Positions 1 through 9,154 of a stretch of DNA of 25,649 nucleotides are shown here, in pieces. Under the pieces are notes generated by a model, which was not told the origin of the DNA, searched no databases, and worked only from the letters and a program-made list of their open reading frames with translations. Within the stretch, counting starts at the first letter, position 1, and each line of letters opens with the position of its first letter. A program made the position numbers and the translations under genes. Origin of the DNA: DASYAE01 sp036501535 (GTDB taxonomy: Bacteria; Actinomycetota; Actinomycetes; Streptomycetales; Catenulisporaceae); assembly GCA_036501535.1 (NCBI GenBank), contig DASYAE010000233.1, positions 1-25,649 of the forward strand. The letters run 5' to 3'.

Positions 1-1
1 C

Positions 2-33
2 CGGCGCCCCGGACCGCAAGGTCCGGGGCGCCG
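2..33. terminator. Perfect GC-rich hairpin with GCAA tetraloop
   Basis: Two 14-base arms (2-15 and 20-33) are perfectly complementary and are closed by a GCAA (GNRA) tetraloop. This is a strong factor-independent-type stem without a U tract, common in high-GC actinobacteria. It lies before the chorismate mutase gene, so it most likely ends a gene left of the window. Confidence 0.75.
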
Positions 34-94
34 TCGTGTGCGCGCCGACCGAGCGGAGCCGGGCCCACCCGCCCGAAGCCAGGAAGGCTCCACG

Positions 95-388
95 ATGTCC
101 ACACCGATTCCCCCGGACACCGCCGCCGGTCACAGTGCCGAGAACCCGCCCGAGCCGGTGCTCGCCGGCCGCGCCCGGATCGACGCCCTCGACCGGCAGA
201 TCGGCGAGCTGATCCTGCGCCGGATCGAGGTCTCCCGCGCCATCCAGGCCGCCCGGATCGCCGACGGCGGCCGCCGGGTCGACCTGCGCCGCGAGTCGGA
301 GATCATCGGGGGCTACCGCGCGGCGCTCGGAAAGCCCGGCACGGCCATTGCCATGGCATTGCTCGAACTTTGCCGGGGGCGGGCGTAA
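95..388 (+). CDS. aroQ: Chorismate mutase, AroQ type (monofunctional, intracellular)
   Basis: This 97-residue protein should convert chorismate to prephenate, the branch point to phenylalanine and tyrosine. It has the all-helical AroQ layout: a first helix with RIDALDRQI, the RRIEVSRAI segment, then VDLRRESEI supplying the Asp/Arg/Glu active-site positions, and a short last helix ending ALLELCRGRA. The ending and overall length recall the short actinobacterial enzyme of M. tuberculosis (Rv0948c), whose activity is boosted by DAHP synthase. I infer that partner here only from family knowledge. I chose the ATG at 95 because AGGAAGG lies just upstream (81-87). An in-frame upstream ATG at 38 has no such site and would add low-complexity residues. 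No signal peptide is visible. Confidence 0.88.
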   Translation: MSTPIPPDTAAGHSAENPPEPVLAGRARIDALDRQIGELILRRIEVSRAIQAARIADGGRRVDLRRESEIIGGYRAALGKPGTAIAMALLELCRGRA

Positions 389-495
389 CCGATCAGCCGG
401 TGAGTCGTTCTCCAAGACGCTAGACCGCGGTGATCGGCGAGCGGGCCGTGGGCCGAGCCCCCCGGCGCCCGTCGTTGTGGGACCTCACCGCGCCG

Positions 496-529
496 CGTGC
501 CCGTCGGCAGGGGACAGCCGGCGGGCACG
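496..529. terminator. 13-bp hairpin between aroQ and guaA
   Basis: The arms 496-508 and 517-529 pair over 13 positions with one T/G wobble and leave an 8-base loop. The hairpin lies 108 bases after the aroQ stop and 78 bases before guaA. It could be the aroQ terminator. A leader structure for guaA is less likely if guaA is leaderless. A perfect palindrome CACATATGTG (530-539) follows directly. Confidence 0.5.
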
Positions 530-591
530 CACATATGTGTTCAGGGGGTCCGAGATCCGACATGCGGCGGGGCGCCGCGGTTCTGTACCAA

Positions 592-597
592 TAGACT
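592..597 (+). promoter_or_regulatory. Putative -10 box of guaA (leaderless-type start)
   Basis: TAGACT fits the actinobacterial TANNNT -10 pattern and ends 9 bases before the guaA ATG. No Shine-Dalgarno sequence is present in the gap, and no clear TTGAC-like -35 is seen. A start site 6-9 bases after the box would fall on or next to the ATG, which suggests a leaderless or near-leaderless transcript. The same hexamer stands at nearly the same distance before pcrA. Confidence 0.4.
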
Positions 598-606
598 TGG
601 TCCACT

Positions 607-2214
<1,608 letters not shown>

Positions 2215-2239
2215 CCGCGCGGGCGGTCCCGGCACTCGG

Positions 2240-2275
2240 TCCCATAACGGATTCGTCTTGTCCCGTAACGGAATC
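2240..2275. repeat. Two direct repeats of TCCCRTAACGGAWTC, 21 bp apart
   Basis: The copies lie at 2240-2254 and 2261-2275 and match at 13 of 15 positions. The 21-bp period is two helical turns, so both copies face the same side of the DNA. The second copy contains the small palindrome CCGTAACGG. They stand 119 bp before the next gene and look like a tandem transcription-factor site, though no regulator is identified. Confidence 0.45.
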
Positions 2276-2393
2276 CCGGCGATCGTGCAGCCCTGTGCCC
2301 GGGCCTGCGGGGCAGCGGTGTACGCTCCCTGGACCCGGGCGAATTCCCGCGCGGCGGAAGCTTTTCGGGCAAGATCCAGGGAGGGGCGCGGGC

Positions 2394-3632
2394 GTGGCTC
2401 AGGGTCCGGACTGTCACGGCGCAGTGCGGCAGGAATACGATCGCGAGCTGGTCCAGTTCGCCGAGCGCTGCCGTGAGTTCGCCCAAGGCGAGGGCGTGCC
2501 GGCTGCGCTCGCGCACTCCGAGTCCGGCGCGCGGCAGTGGGTCTCGGACGAGCTGGCCCGCCGCGCCACCCGGCTGGCCGCGGCCGCGCGCCGGGAGAAC
2601 ACCGCGTGGCTGACCCTGATAGGCCGGCAGGCGGTCCGCGTCGCGCTGGCGCTGCCGGTCGTGATCCTGCTGCTCGAGCTGGCCACCCTGCCGTTCGCCA
2701 ACGGCTGGGGCGCGGGCCGCACCGCCACGCTGATCGCCTTCATCGCGTTCGCCGGCCTGTTCGCGCTGCTCAGCGCGGTGCACTCGGAACTCGGCGGGGC
2801 GCTGTGCTACCTGACCGGGGTCGACGGCCGGCTCTCGCTGCCGCGCACGCTGGGCCTGATGTGGATCTCGGCCCTGTTCACCGCGCTGGTCTACTTCGGC
2901 GTCGAGGACATCGCCGCCGGATCACCGGCCGAGCGCTCCTCGATCGCGGACGCGCTGTCGCACCCGAACTGGCAGTACCTGGTCATGCTGGCGGTGCCGG
3001 TCGCGGTCAGCGCGATCACCGGGGTGGTCGCGGCGGCCCGGATGCGCCGGCGGGACACGGCGTACCTGCCCGGCCAGCGCTCGCAGCTGCGCGACCTGCT
3101 GGTGGAGGAGAGCGGGTTCGGCTCGCTGGCCTGCGCGGTCTGGCTGCCGCTGAACCTGGTCGCGGTGGCCTTCCTGGCCGTCGGGCTGGCTAAGAACCCG
3201 TATACGCTGCCCCGGCTGCCGGCCGCGGTGCTCTGGCTCTCGGTCGCCGCGGCGGTGCTCTACTGCGCGATCAAGCTGACCGAGGTGCACCGCCCGGTGC
3301 TGGTCTCGGTGGTCCGGGTGCGCCGCTCCGGCGAGATGGACGGCCCGATCCGGCCGGGCGACGAGATCGAGATCAGGGGCCTGGGCTTCGCCCCGCGGGC
3401 CGCCGCGGCGCCGGACCAGCTGGCCCGGATCGTAGTCAAGCTCGGTCCGGTACACCTGCACGTGCCGATCATCCCGGACGCCGACGGCGCGATCGTGAAC
3501 CCGACCGACACCTCGCTGACCGTCCCGATCCCGTACGAGGTCGAGCCGGGCGCGTGGACGGTGCGGGTGGTGACCGCGTCGGGGCTGGAGACCACGGACT
3601 ACCCGCTGGACATCCTGCCCGACGACCTCTGA
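2394..3632 (+). CDS. Integral membrane protein with C-terminal Ig-like (IPT/TIG-type) domain
   Basis: The function is unknown. The 412-residue protein has a polar, charged N-terminal region (1-75), about six membrane helices (roughly 79-100, 110-130, 152-170, 195-213, 247-266 and 277-294), and a soluble C-terminal domain (300-412). The tail reads like an Ig/IPT fold: a PGDEIEIRGLGF strand-turn followed by VEPGAWTVRVVTASG, the usual pattern of such domains. The GTG at 2394 is chosen because AGGGAGGGG lies 7-8 bases upstream. The frame stays open far upstream through guaA, but that part is a shadow. The stop codon sits in the left arm of a hairpin. Coupling of a membrane core to an Ig-like domain suggests a sensor, transporter or envelope organiser, which is inference only. 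Confidence 0.8.
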   Translation: MAQGPDCHGAVRQEYDRELVQFAERCREFAQGEGVPAALAHSESGARQWVSDELARRATRLAAAARRENTAWLTLIGRQAVRVALALPVVILLLELATLPFANGWGAGRTATLIAFIAFAGLFALLSAVHSELGGALCYLTGVDGRLSLPRTLGLMWISALFTALVYFGVEDIAAGSPAERSSIADALSHPNWQYLVMLAVPVAVSAITGVVAAARMRRRDTAYLPGQRSQLRDLLVEESGFGSLACAVWLPLNLVAVAFLAVGLAKNPYTLPRLPAAVLWLSVAAAVLYCAIKLTEVHRPVLVSVVRVRRSGEMDGPIRPGDEIEIRGLGFAPRAAAAPDQLARIVVKLGPVHLHVPIIPDADGAIVNPTDTSLTVPIPYEVEPGAWTVRVVTASGLETTDYPLDILPDDL

Positions 3633-3656
3633 GCATCTGGGCAAGAGGGCTCAGAG
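3627..3656. terminator. Bidirectional hairpin overlapping two convergent stop codons
   Basis: CTCTGAGC (3627-3634) pairs perfectly with GCTCAGAG (3649-3656) around a 14-base loop. The left arm contains the stop of the rightward membrane protein (3630-3632). The right arm contains the stop of a small leftward reading frame (3651-3653), so one hairpin could end both transcripts. Confidence 0.5.
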
Positions 3657-3887
3657 CCGGTCGGCCTGCTCGGCCAGGGTGTTCCAGAACATCAGCTCAT
3701 AGACGTGCAGCATGCGGGTGTGGCTGCGGGCGAGCGCCGGCGGCCCGCACCCGGCGTATCGCGCCGCCCGCGCGCCCGAAGGCGCCCCAGTACGCGTGTC
3801 AGCGCGCCGATTCGCCGCCGGACCGAGCGCATGCCGAGCGCGGCAGTGTTCATAGGGAGAGCGTGTCCCACGGCAGACTTTACGCAA
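3651..3887 (-). CDS. Possible small leftward ORF or gene remnant
   Basis: This is a 78-residue frame I do not recognise. Its last 20 codons (from an internal ATG at 3711-3713) have almost only G or C in third positions and give a well-formed amphipathic segment, LHVYELMFWNTLAEQ, ending ADRL. The upstream part is Arg/Ala rich and unconvincing, and no good ribosome-binding site is seen at either ATG. The stop lies in the arm of a convergent hairpin, which is what a real 3' end would look like. It may be a short peptide gene or the surviving 3' end of a decayed gene. Confidence 0.25.
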   Translation of the reverse strand: MRKVCRGTRSPYEHCRARHALGPAANRRADTRTGAPSGARAARYAGCGPPALARSHTRMLHVYELMFWNTLAEQADRL

Positions 3888-4048
3888 GAGGGATAGGAGC
3901 CGCGCTCCGGGCGCTTCGCATCATGCGGGGCATGAGAGCGCACAACGCAATCCATAGTGCGAACCTCGTTTTTTGGGTCCTTGCACTCGCTACCGTGATA
4001 GTGATTCAGTCCGGCACAATCTTCGCCAACAGGGGGCTGACCCCATGA
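3863..4048 (+). CDS. Candidate small single-helix membrane protein
   Basis: This possible 61-residue protein has a basic N-terminal half (about 1-30) and one strong hydrophobic helix, NLVFWVLALATVIVIQSGTIFA, near the C-terminus, fitting an N-in orientation. A GTG at 3863 follows AGGGAGAG very closely. Internal ATGs at 3923 and 3932 are alternatives without a ribosome site. Its TGA overlaps the ATG of the ferredoxin gene as ATGA (4045-4048), a typical coupling arrangement. Against it, the stretch 3935-4040 uses many A/T-ending codons unlike its neighbours, so it may instead be an AT-richer promoter region. I do not recognise a family. Confidence 0.3.
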   Translation: MSHGRLYARGIGAALRALRIMRGMRAHNAIHSANLVFWVLALATVIVIQSGTIFANRGLTP

Positions 4049-4331
4049 CACCCAGTCGCCGGACGCCGCGCGGCTGGTCATCGACTGGACCCGCTGCCGG
4101 GGGCACGGCCTGTGCGAGGCCGTCGCCCCGGAGCTCATCCGGCTCGACGAGGACGGCTTCCCGGTCCTCACGGACTTCTCGGTGCCGGCCCGGCTCCACG
4201 GCAAGGCGAGGCAGGCGGTCGACAAGTGCCCTGCGCTGGCGCTGCGCCTGGATGCGGGCGCGCGCCGCCTGCGTGTCCTGGCGGCCGGGGGCGCTCAGGG
4301 GCGTTCGGCCGGGAAAACCGGGGGATGGTGA
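4045..4331 (+). CDS. [3Fe-4S]-type ferredoxin, apparent frameshift at the start codon
   Basis: The frame open from 4041 to the TGA at 4329-4331 encodes a small acidic electron carrier: LVIDWTRCRGHGLCEAVAPEL, an acidic strand, then VDKCPALALRL. Three cysteines in CRGHGLC and KCP match the actinobacterial [3Fe-4S] ferredoxins that feed P450s and other oxidoreductases. The body frame has no ATG, GTG or TTG after the in-frame TGA at 4038. The well-placed ATG at 4045 is one base out of frame. One extra base right after that ATG would restore a start reading Met-Asp-Thr-Gln-Ser-Pro-Asp-Ala. So this is a sequencing error, a fresh mutation, or a non-standard start such as CTG at 4074. No P450 or reductase is adjacent. 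Confidence 0.62.
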
Positions 4332-4343
4332 GCCTTTCTCATA

Positions 4344-4349
4344 TATACT
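4344..4349 (+). promoter_or_regulatory. -10 box TATACT before the ABC exporter
   Basis: TATACT sits in a short AT-rich island (4341-4350) in otherwise GC-rich DNA, 30 bases before the exporter GTG. No good -35 is visible at 16-18 bp. A start near 4356 would give a leader of about 24 bases including the AGGGGG ribosome site (4370-4375). Confidence 0.45.
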
Positions 4350-4379
4350 GACGGTGTCCACAACCACCCAGGGGGCGAT

Positions 4380-7300
4380 GTGCTGGGCAGATCCGACGGC
4401 CGTGCGGACCGCGGCGGCGGCAATCCGAGCGAGGACCGCTGGCTGCGCCGGCTGTTCGCCTACGTCCTGAAGTACAAGCGGCTGCTGCTGACCGCGACGG
4501 TCGCCTCGCTGCTGATCGTGCTCATCAACGTCGTGGTGCCGCTGATCCAGCGCGTCGTCATCGACGACGTCATCATCCAGCGCTCCAAGCCGCTGCTGCC
4601 GTGGGCCGTGGTGCTGGTCGCCATCGCCCTGCTCAACTTCGGCGTCTCGCGCACCCGCCGGTACAGCGGCGGCAAGCTCGGCATCGAGGTGCAGAACGAC
4701 CTGCGCACCGACGTGTTCGACGCGCTGACCCAGCTCGACGGCCAGGGCCAGGACAACCTGGAGACCGGCCAGATCGTCTCGCGCTCCTCCTCCGACATCA
4801 ACATGGTCGCCCAGCTGCTCGGCCAGTCCCCGATGCTGGCGGGCAACCTGCTGCTGTTCTTCGGCACGCTGGCCGCCATGCTGTGGCTCTCCCCGCTGCT
4901 GACCGTGATCGGCCTGGCGGTCGGCCCCGGCCTGCTGGTGGTCTCCACCCTGGCCCGGCGCAAGCTGTTCCCGGCCACCTGGGACGCGCAGCAGAAGACC
5001 GGCGTGCTGGCCGGCGTGGCGAACGCGGCCATCGTCGGCGTGCGCGTGGTCAAGGGCTTCGGGCAGGAGCGGCAGGAGATCCGCAAGCTCGAGGAGAGCG
5101 CCGGCGAGCTTTACGCCTCCCAGATGCGCAGCGTCCGGCTGACGGCGCGCTACAACCCGACGCTGGCCGCGCTGCCGACCCTCGGCCAGATCGGCGTGCT
5201 GGCCCTCGGCGGCTACCTCGCGCTGCACCACGAGATCTCGCTGGGCACCTTCCTGGCCTTCTCCACCTACGTGGAGCAGATGACCGGGCCGGTGCGGGCG
5301 CTGACCGTGCTGCTCACCTTCGGCCAGCAGGTGCGCGCGAGCGCGGTGCGGGTCTTCGAGGTCGTCGACTCCAAGCCGCTGATCGTGGACAAGCCCGGCG
5401 CGCCCGACCTGCCGCACGAGGCGGTCGACATCAGCTTCGAGGACGTCGGCTTCGGCTACCTGCCCTCCCGCCCGGTGCTCAGGGGCCTGACGCTCGGGGT
5501 GGCGCCGGGGGAGACGCTCGCGGTGGTCGGCGCGTCCGGCTCGGGCAAGTCGACGGTGGCCATGCTGCTGCCGCGGTTCTACGACCCGCAGAGCGGCGCG
5601 ATCCGGATCGGCGGGCACGACCTGCGCGACGTGACCACGGACTCGGTGCGCGCCGCCATCGGCCTGGTCATGGAGGAGGCGTTCCTCTTCTCCGACTCGG
5701 TCCGGGCCAACATCGGCTACGGCCGGCCGGACGCCACCGACGAGCAGATCCGCGCGGCGGCCCAGGCGGCCGAGGCGGAGGCCTTCATCGAGCGGCTTCC
5801 GCAGGGCTATGACACGGTGGTCGGCGAGCAGGGCCTGACCCTGTCCGGCGGCCAGCGCCAGCGCGTCGCCCTGGCCCGCGCGCTGCTGACCGACCCGCGC
5901 ATCCTGCTGCTCGACGACGCCACCTCGGCCATCGACGCGGCGACCGAGGCCGAGATCCACGCGACGCTGCACCGGGTGAAGCAGGGCCGCACGACGCTGC
6001 TGATCGCGCACCGCCGCTCGACGCTGCACCTGGCCGACCGGATCGCCGTGCTCGACCGCGGCCGGCTGGTCGACGTCGGCACCGCGGACGAGCTCGAGGC
6101 GCGCTGCCCGCTCTACCGGCTGCTGCTCTCCGGCCCCGGCGACGACGCAGAGGGCGTGGACGCCGGACAGCTGGGCCTGGACGAGTCGATCGACGGCACC
6201 GTGGTCGACGGCGTCACCGCGGCGCTGTGGGAGCGCAGCGCGCTGCCCGAGCCGGGCTCGGTCAACGCGCTCGCGGTGGCCAACCGGGCCAACCACGTGC
6301 CGCGCGGCGGCGGCGGCTTCGGCGGCGGGCGGAACATGGTCGGCGCGCTGCCGGCCACGCCCGAGCTGCTGGCCCGGGTCGCCGCGCTGCCGCCCGCGAC
6401 CGACACCCCGCAGATCGCCCCGGAGCTGCTGCACGCCGAGGACCCGCAGTTCTCGCTGCGCCGGCTGCTGCGCCCGTTCGCCTGGATGCTGGGCCTGGTC
6501 CTGCTGCTGGAGGCGGCCGACGCGCTGGCCTCGCTGCTGATCCCGGCACTGATCCGGACCGGCGTGAACGGGGGCATCGAAGGGGCCGCATATCGCGTCA
6601 TCGTCACGATGTCGTTGTTCGGCCTGGGCCTGGTGGTGATCGACTGGGCCGTCGAGTCGGTGCAGACGATGGTCCAGGGCCGGGCCGGCCAGCGGCTGCT
6701 GTACCTCTTGCGGGTCCGCTCGTACACGCACCTGCAGCGGCTCGGCCTCGACTACTACGAGAACGAGATGGCCGGGCGCATCATGACCCGGATGACCACG
6801 GACATCGACGCGCTCTCGTCGTTCCTCCAGACCGGCGTGTCCACCGCAGTCGTCTCGGTGATGACCTTCTTCGGCGTCGCCGCGGCACTGGTGATTATCG
6901 ACTGGCGGATGGCTATCGCGGTCTACGCAGTCATGCCGGTGTTCATCGTCACGACGCTGTATTTCCGCTCTAAGTCAGCTAAGGCGTACAAGGAGGCGCG
7001 CGACCGCATCAGCGTCGTCAACGCCGACCTGCAGGAGAACGTGGCAGGCATGCGCGTGACGCAGGCCTTCCGGCGCGAGGGCGTGAACCGCGAGCGGTTC
7101 GCCGGCAAGGCCGACGCTTATCGGAACTCCCGGATGCGCGCGCAGAAGTACATATCAACGTACTTCCCATTCGTGCAGCTGCTGGCCGACCTGGCCGCCG
7201 CGGTCGCGATCACCTACGGCGCGCAGCGGATCACCGCGGGCACGCTCACCACCGGCGCACTGATCGCCTACCTGCTGTACGTGGACATGTTCTTCTCGCC

Positions 7301-8165
7301 GGTCCAGTCGCTCTCCCAGGTCTTCGACGGCTACCAGCAGGCACTGGTCGGCCTGCGCCGCATCCGGGAGCTGATGGAGACCCGGACCAACACGCCCGAC
7401 GCGCAGGTCGCGAAGCCGGTCAGCACCCTCTCCGGCCGGATCGAGTTCCGCGGCCTGCGGTTCGGCTACAGCGCCGACGCGCCCGAGGCGCTCACCGGCG
7501 TGGACACGGCGATCGAGCCGGGCACCACGGTGGCGCTGGTCGGGGAGACCGGCGCGGGCAAGTCCACGCTGGTGAAGCTGGTCGCCCGGTACTACGACCC
7601 GACCGCCGGCTCGGTCCAGGTGGACGGCGTGGACCTGCGCGAATACGACATCGAGGCGTACCGGCAGCGGCTCGGCGTCGTGCCACAGGAGGCGTATCTC
7701 TTCCCCGGCACGGTGCGCGACTCGATCGCCTACGGCCGGCCGGACTCCGGCGACGCGCAGGTCGAGGCGGCGGCCCGCGCGGTCGGCGCGCACGAGATGA
7801 TCGCCCGGCTCCAGGGCGGCTACCTGCACCAGGTGGACGAGCGCGGCCGGAACCTGTCGGCGGGCCAGCGCCAGCTGCTCGCCCTCGCCCGCGCCTACCT
7901 GGTGGACCCGGACATCCTGCTGCTGGACGAGGCGACGGCGAGCCTGGACCTGGCCAGCGAGGCCGCGGTGACCCGCGCGATGGACGAGCTCTCCCGCGCG
8001 CGCACCACGATCGTGGTCGCGCACCGCCTGACCACGGCGGCGCGGGCGGACCGGATCCTGGTCATGGCGGACGGCCGGATCGTCGAGGACGGCGCGCACG
8101 ACGACCTGCTGGCGGCGAAGGGCACGTATGCGCGCCTATGGTCGGCGTTCGCGTCAACGAGCTGA
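4380..8165 (+). CDS. Single-chain double ABC exporter (TMD-NBD-TMD-NBD)
   Basis: The 1261-residue protein is a full ABC exporter made by tandem fusion of two half-transporters. TMD1 spans about 25-315 and NBD1 about 345-575, with Walker A GASGSGKST near 385, signature LSGGQ near 487 and Walker B LLLDD near 511. A flexible linker (about 580-690, with a Gly-rich stretch) leads to TMD2 (about 690-1000) and NBD2 (Walker A GETGAGKST near 1056, LSAGQ near 1159, LLLDE near 1180). NBD1 has Asp in place of the catalytic Glu, and NBD2 has a modified signature. Both defects fall in the same composite ATP site, as in heterodimeric exporters such as TM287/288. Both H-loop histidines are present (AHR). The GTG at 4380 follows AGGGGG. 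The substrate is unknown; a drug, lipid or peptide is possible. Confidence 0.93.
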   Translation: MLGRSDGRADRGGGNPSEDRWLRRLFAYVLKYKRLLLTATVASLLIVLINVVVPLIQRVVIDDVIIQRSKPLLPWAVVLVAIALLNFGVSRTRRYSGGKLGIEVQNDLRTDVFDALTQLDGQGQDNLETGQIVSRSSSDINMVAQLLGQSPMLAGNLLLFFGTLAAMLWLSPLLTVIGLAVGPGLLVVSTLARRKLFPATWDAQQKTGVLAGVANAAIVGVRVVKGFGQERQEIRKLEESAGELYASQMRSVRLTARYNPTLAALPTLGQIGVLALGGYLALHHEISLGTFLAFSTYVEQMTGPVRALTVLLTFGQQVRASAVRVFEVVDSKPLIVDKPGAPDLPHEAVDISFEDVGFGYLPSRPVLRGLTLGVAPGETLAVVGASGSGKSTVAMLLPRFYDPQSGAIRIGGHDLRDVTTDSVRAAIGLVMEEAFLFSDSVRANIGYGRPDATDEQIRAAAQAAEAEAFIERLPQGYDTVVGEQGLTLSGGQRQRVALARALLTDPRILLLDDATSAIDAATEAEIHATLHRVKQGRTTLLIAHRRSTLHLADRIAVLDRGRLVDVGTADELEARCPLYRLLLSGPGDDAEGVDAGQLGLDESIDGTVVDGVTAALWERSALPEPGSVNALAVANRANHVPRGGGGFGGGRNMVGALPATPELLARVAALPPATDTPQIAPELLHAEDPQFSLRRLLRPFAWMLGLVLLLEAADALASLLIPALIRTGVNGGIEGAAYRVIVTMSLFGLGLVVIDWAVESVQTMVQGRAGQRLLYLLRVRSYTHLQRLGLDYYENEMAGRIMTRMTTDIDALSSFLQTGVSTAVVSVMTFFGVAAALVIIDWRMAIAVYAVMPVFIVTTLYFRSKSAKAYKEARDRISVVNADLQENVAGMRVTQAFRREGVNRERFAGKADAYRNSRMRAQKYISTYFPFVQLLADLAAAVAITYGAQRITAGTLTTGALIAYLLYVDMFFSPVQSLSQVFDGYQQALVGLRRIRELMETRTNTPDAQVAKPVSTLSGRIEFRGLRFGYSADAPEALTGVDTAIEPGTTVALVGETGAGKSTLVKLVARYYDPTAGSVQVDGVDLREYDIEAYRQRLGVVPQEAYLFPGTVRDSIAYGRPDSGDAQVEAAARAVGAHEMIARLQGGYLHQVDERGRNLSAGQRQLLALARAYLVDPDILLLDEATASLDLASEAAVTRAMDELSRARTTIVVAHRLTTAARADRILVMADGRIVEDGAHDDLLAAKGTYARLWSAFASTS

Positions 8166-8238
8166 ATGAGCTGACTGCCCTCGACACCGCACCCGACACC
8201 GCACCCGACATCCTGACGCACCCACACTCGCGGGGCCT

Positions 8239-8253
8239 GGGGTCTCGGACCCC
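8239..8253. terminator. Small hairpin after the ABC exporter
   Basis: GGGGTC (8239-8244) pairs with GACCCC (8248-8253) around a 3-base loop, 74 bases after the exporter stop. The short GC stem may end exporter transcription. Confidence 0.4.
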
Positions 8254-8256
8254 GGA

Positions 8257-8275
8257 TAACACTGATGCGGTGTTA
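8257..8275. promoter_or_regulatory. Inverted repeat TAACAC-N7-GTGTTA
   Basis: Perfect 6-base arms at 8257-8262 and 8270-8275 lie in an AT-richer patch 68 bp before the DUF6458-like gene pair. Size and symmetry fit a dimeric repressor operator. It could also be a weak RNA stem. Confidence 0.4.
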
Positions 8276-8343
8276 GGTCTTCCCACTTCCGGGTATTCGG
8301 GCGTCCTTGAATCCGCACATTAGGACATGAGGAGGCGCCGAGG

Positions 8344-8649
8344 ATGCCGATAGGCGCGAACATCTCCGTGATCGCGGCCGGGGCGATTCTCACCTTCGCG
8401 ACGGACTTCGACACTCCGGGCTTCAGCGTGCCGGCACTCGGCGCGATCTTGATGGTGGTCGGCGTGATCGGACTGGTCATGCGGCTGCTGGCGGTCTACC
8501 ACCAGCGTCAGCTGGCCGTGCAGCGCGCCGTGCCGCTGCGCTCGGTCGTGGCGCCGCCGGTGACCGTCGCGGCACGGCCCGCGCGGGTGCGCCGGACCGG
8601 GACCGCCCGCCGCACCGTGCGCCGGACCCGCCGAGGAGGCGTGCAATGA
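8344..8649 (+). CDS. DUF6458-like small membrane protein
   Basis: The function is unknown. The 101-residue protein starts with two membrane helices: ISVIAAGAILTFATD (about 7-21) and a second from ALGAILMVVGVIGLVMRLL (about 30-49). The GAILTFA segment followed by GxILMVVGxIGL is the signature pattern I know from the actinobacterial DUF6458 family. The C-terminal half (50-101) is very rich in Arg, Pro, Val and Thr and probably lies in the cytoplasm. The ATG at 8344 has GAGGAGG upstream. Its stop overlaps the next start (ATGA, 8646-8649), so the two genes are translationally coupled. Confidence 0.78.
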   Translation: MPIGANISVIAAGAILTFATDFDTPGFSVPALGAILMVVGVIGLVMRLLAVYHQRQLAVQRAVPLRSVVAPPVTVAARPARVRRTGTARRTVRRTRRGGVQ

Positions 8650-9122
8650 CACTGACACGGACCAGTTTCGCCGGCGCGCTCGTGGCGATCGCGCTGGGCG
8701 GGATCCTCGCCTTCGCGATCCAGACCACGGCGAAGGACATAAACGTCCAGAAGGCCGGTCTGATCATCATCGTGGCCGGGGTGGCTGATCTGGCCATCCG
8801 CTTCGCGATCGCCAGCAACCCGCTGCTGCCGGCGCAGACGGCCGAGGTGGCGTCGGTGGTCGAGCCCTTCGGCGAGCCGCTGCTCGAAGCGATGGGCGAG
8901 CCCGCAGTGGACGCGCACGGCCGGGTGATCACGGTCACCCCGGCCATCATCCCGCCGACGCACGCGCCGGCCTTCGTCGTCCCGCCCGGCGAGGACGCCG
9001 AGTACATCTACGAGGAGGACGAGTTCGCCTCCCCGTACGAGCGGCGCGGCGACGAGCCGACCATGTTCATGCCGTCGGTCGAGTCGGTCGAGCCGAGCGC
9101 CTTCCCGGGCGACGGCACCTGA
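8646..9122 (+). CDS. Second DUF6458-like membrane protein with acidic tail
   Basis: The 158-residue protein resembles its upstream neighbour in its first part: helix 1 ALVAIALGGILAFAI (about 11-25) and helix 2 GLIIIVAGVADLAIRFAI (about 38-55), again the DUF6458-like GGILAFA...IIIVAG pattern. It likely arose by tandem duplication. The tails differ. This one (60-158) is acidic and Pro-rich, with EDAEYIYEEDEFASPYE, against the basic tail of the first protein. Opposite tail charges suggest the two may pair. That is inference; the function is unknown. GAGGAGG precedes the ATG. Confidence 0.7.
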   Translation: MTLTRTSFAGALVAIALGGILAFAIQTTAKDINVQKAGLIIIVAGVADLAIRFAIASNPLLPAQTAEVASVVEPFGEPLLEAMGEPAVDAHGRVITVTPAIIPPTHAPAFVVPPGEDAEYIYEEDEFASPYERRGDEPTMFMPSVESVEPSAFPGDGT

Positions 9123-9154
9123 GCCGGTCCGTCCGGCCGCTCGCCGACGGCTCG

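Noticed and set aside
3990..6731. 913-codon frame antisense to the ABC exporter
   Set aside because: It is a shadow of high-GC coding DNA with Gln/Arg/His-rich nonsense sequence and no motifs.
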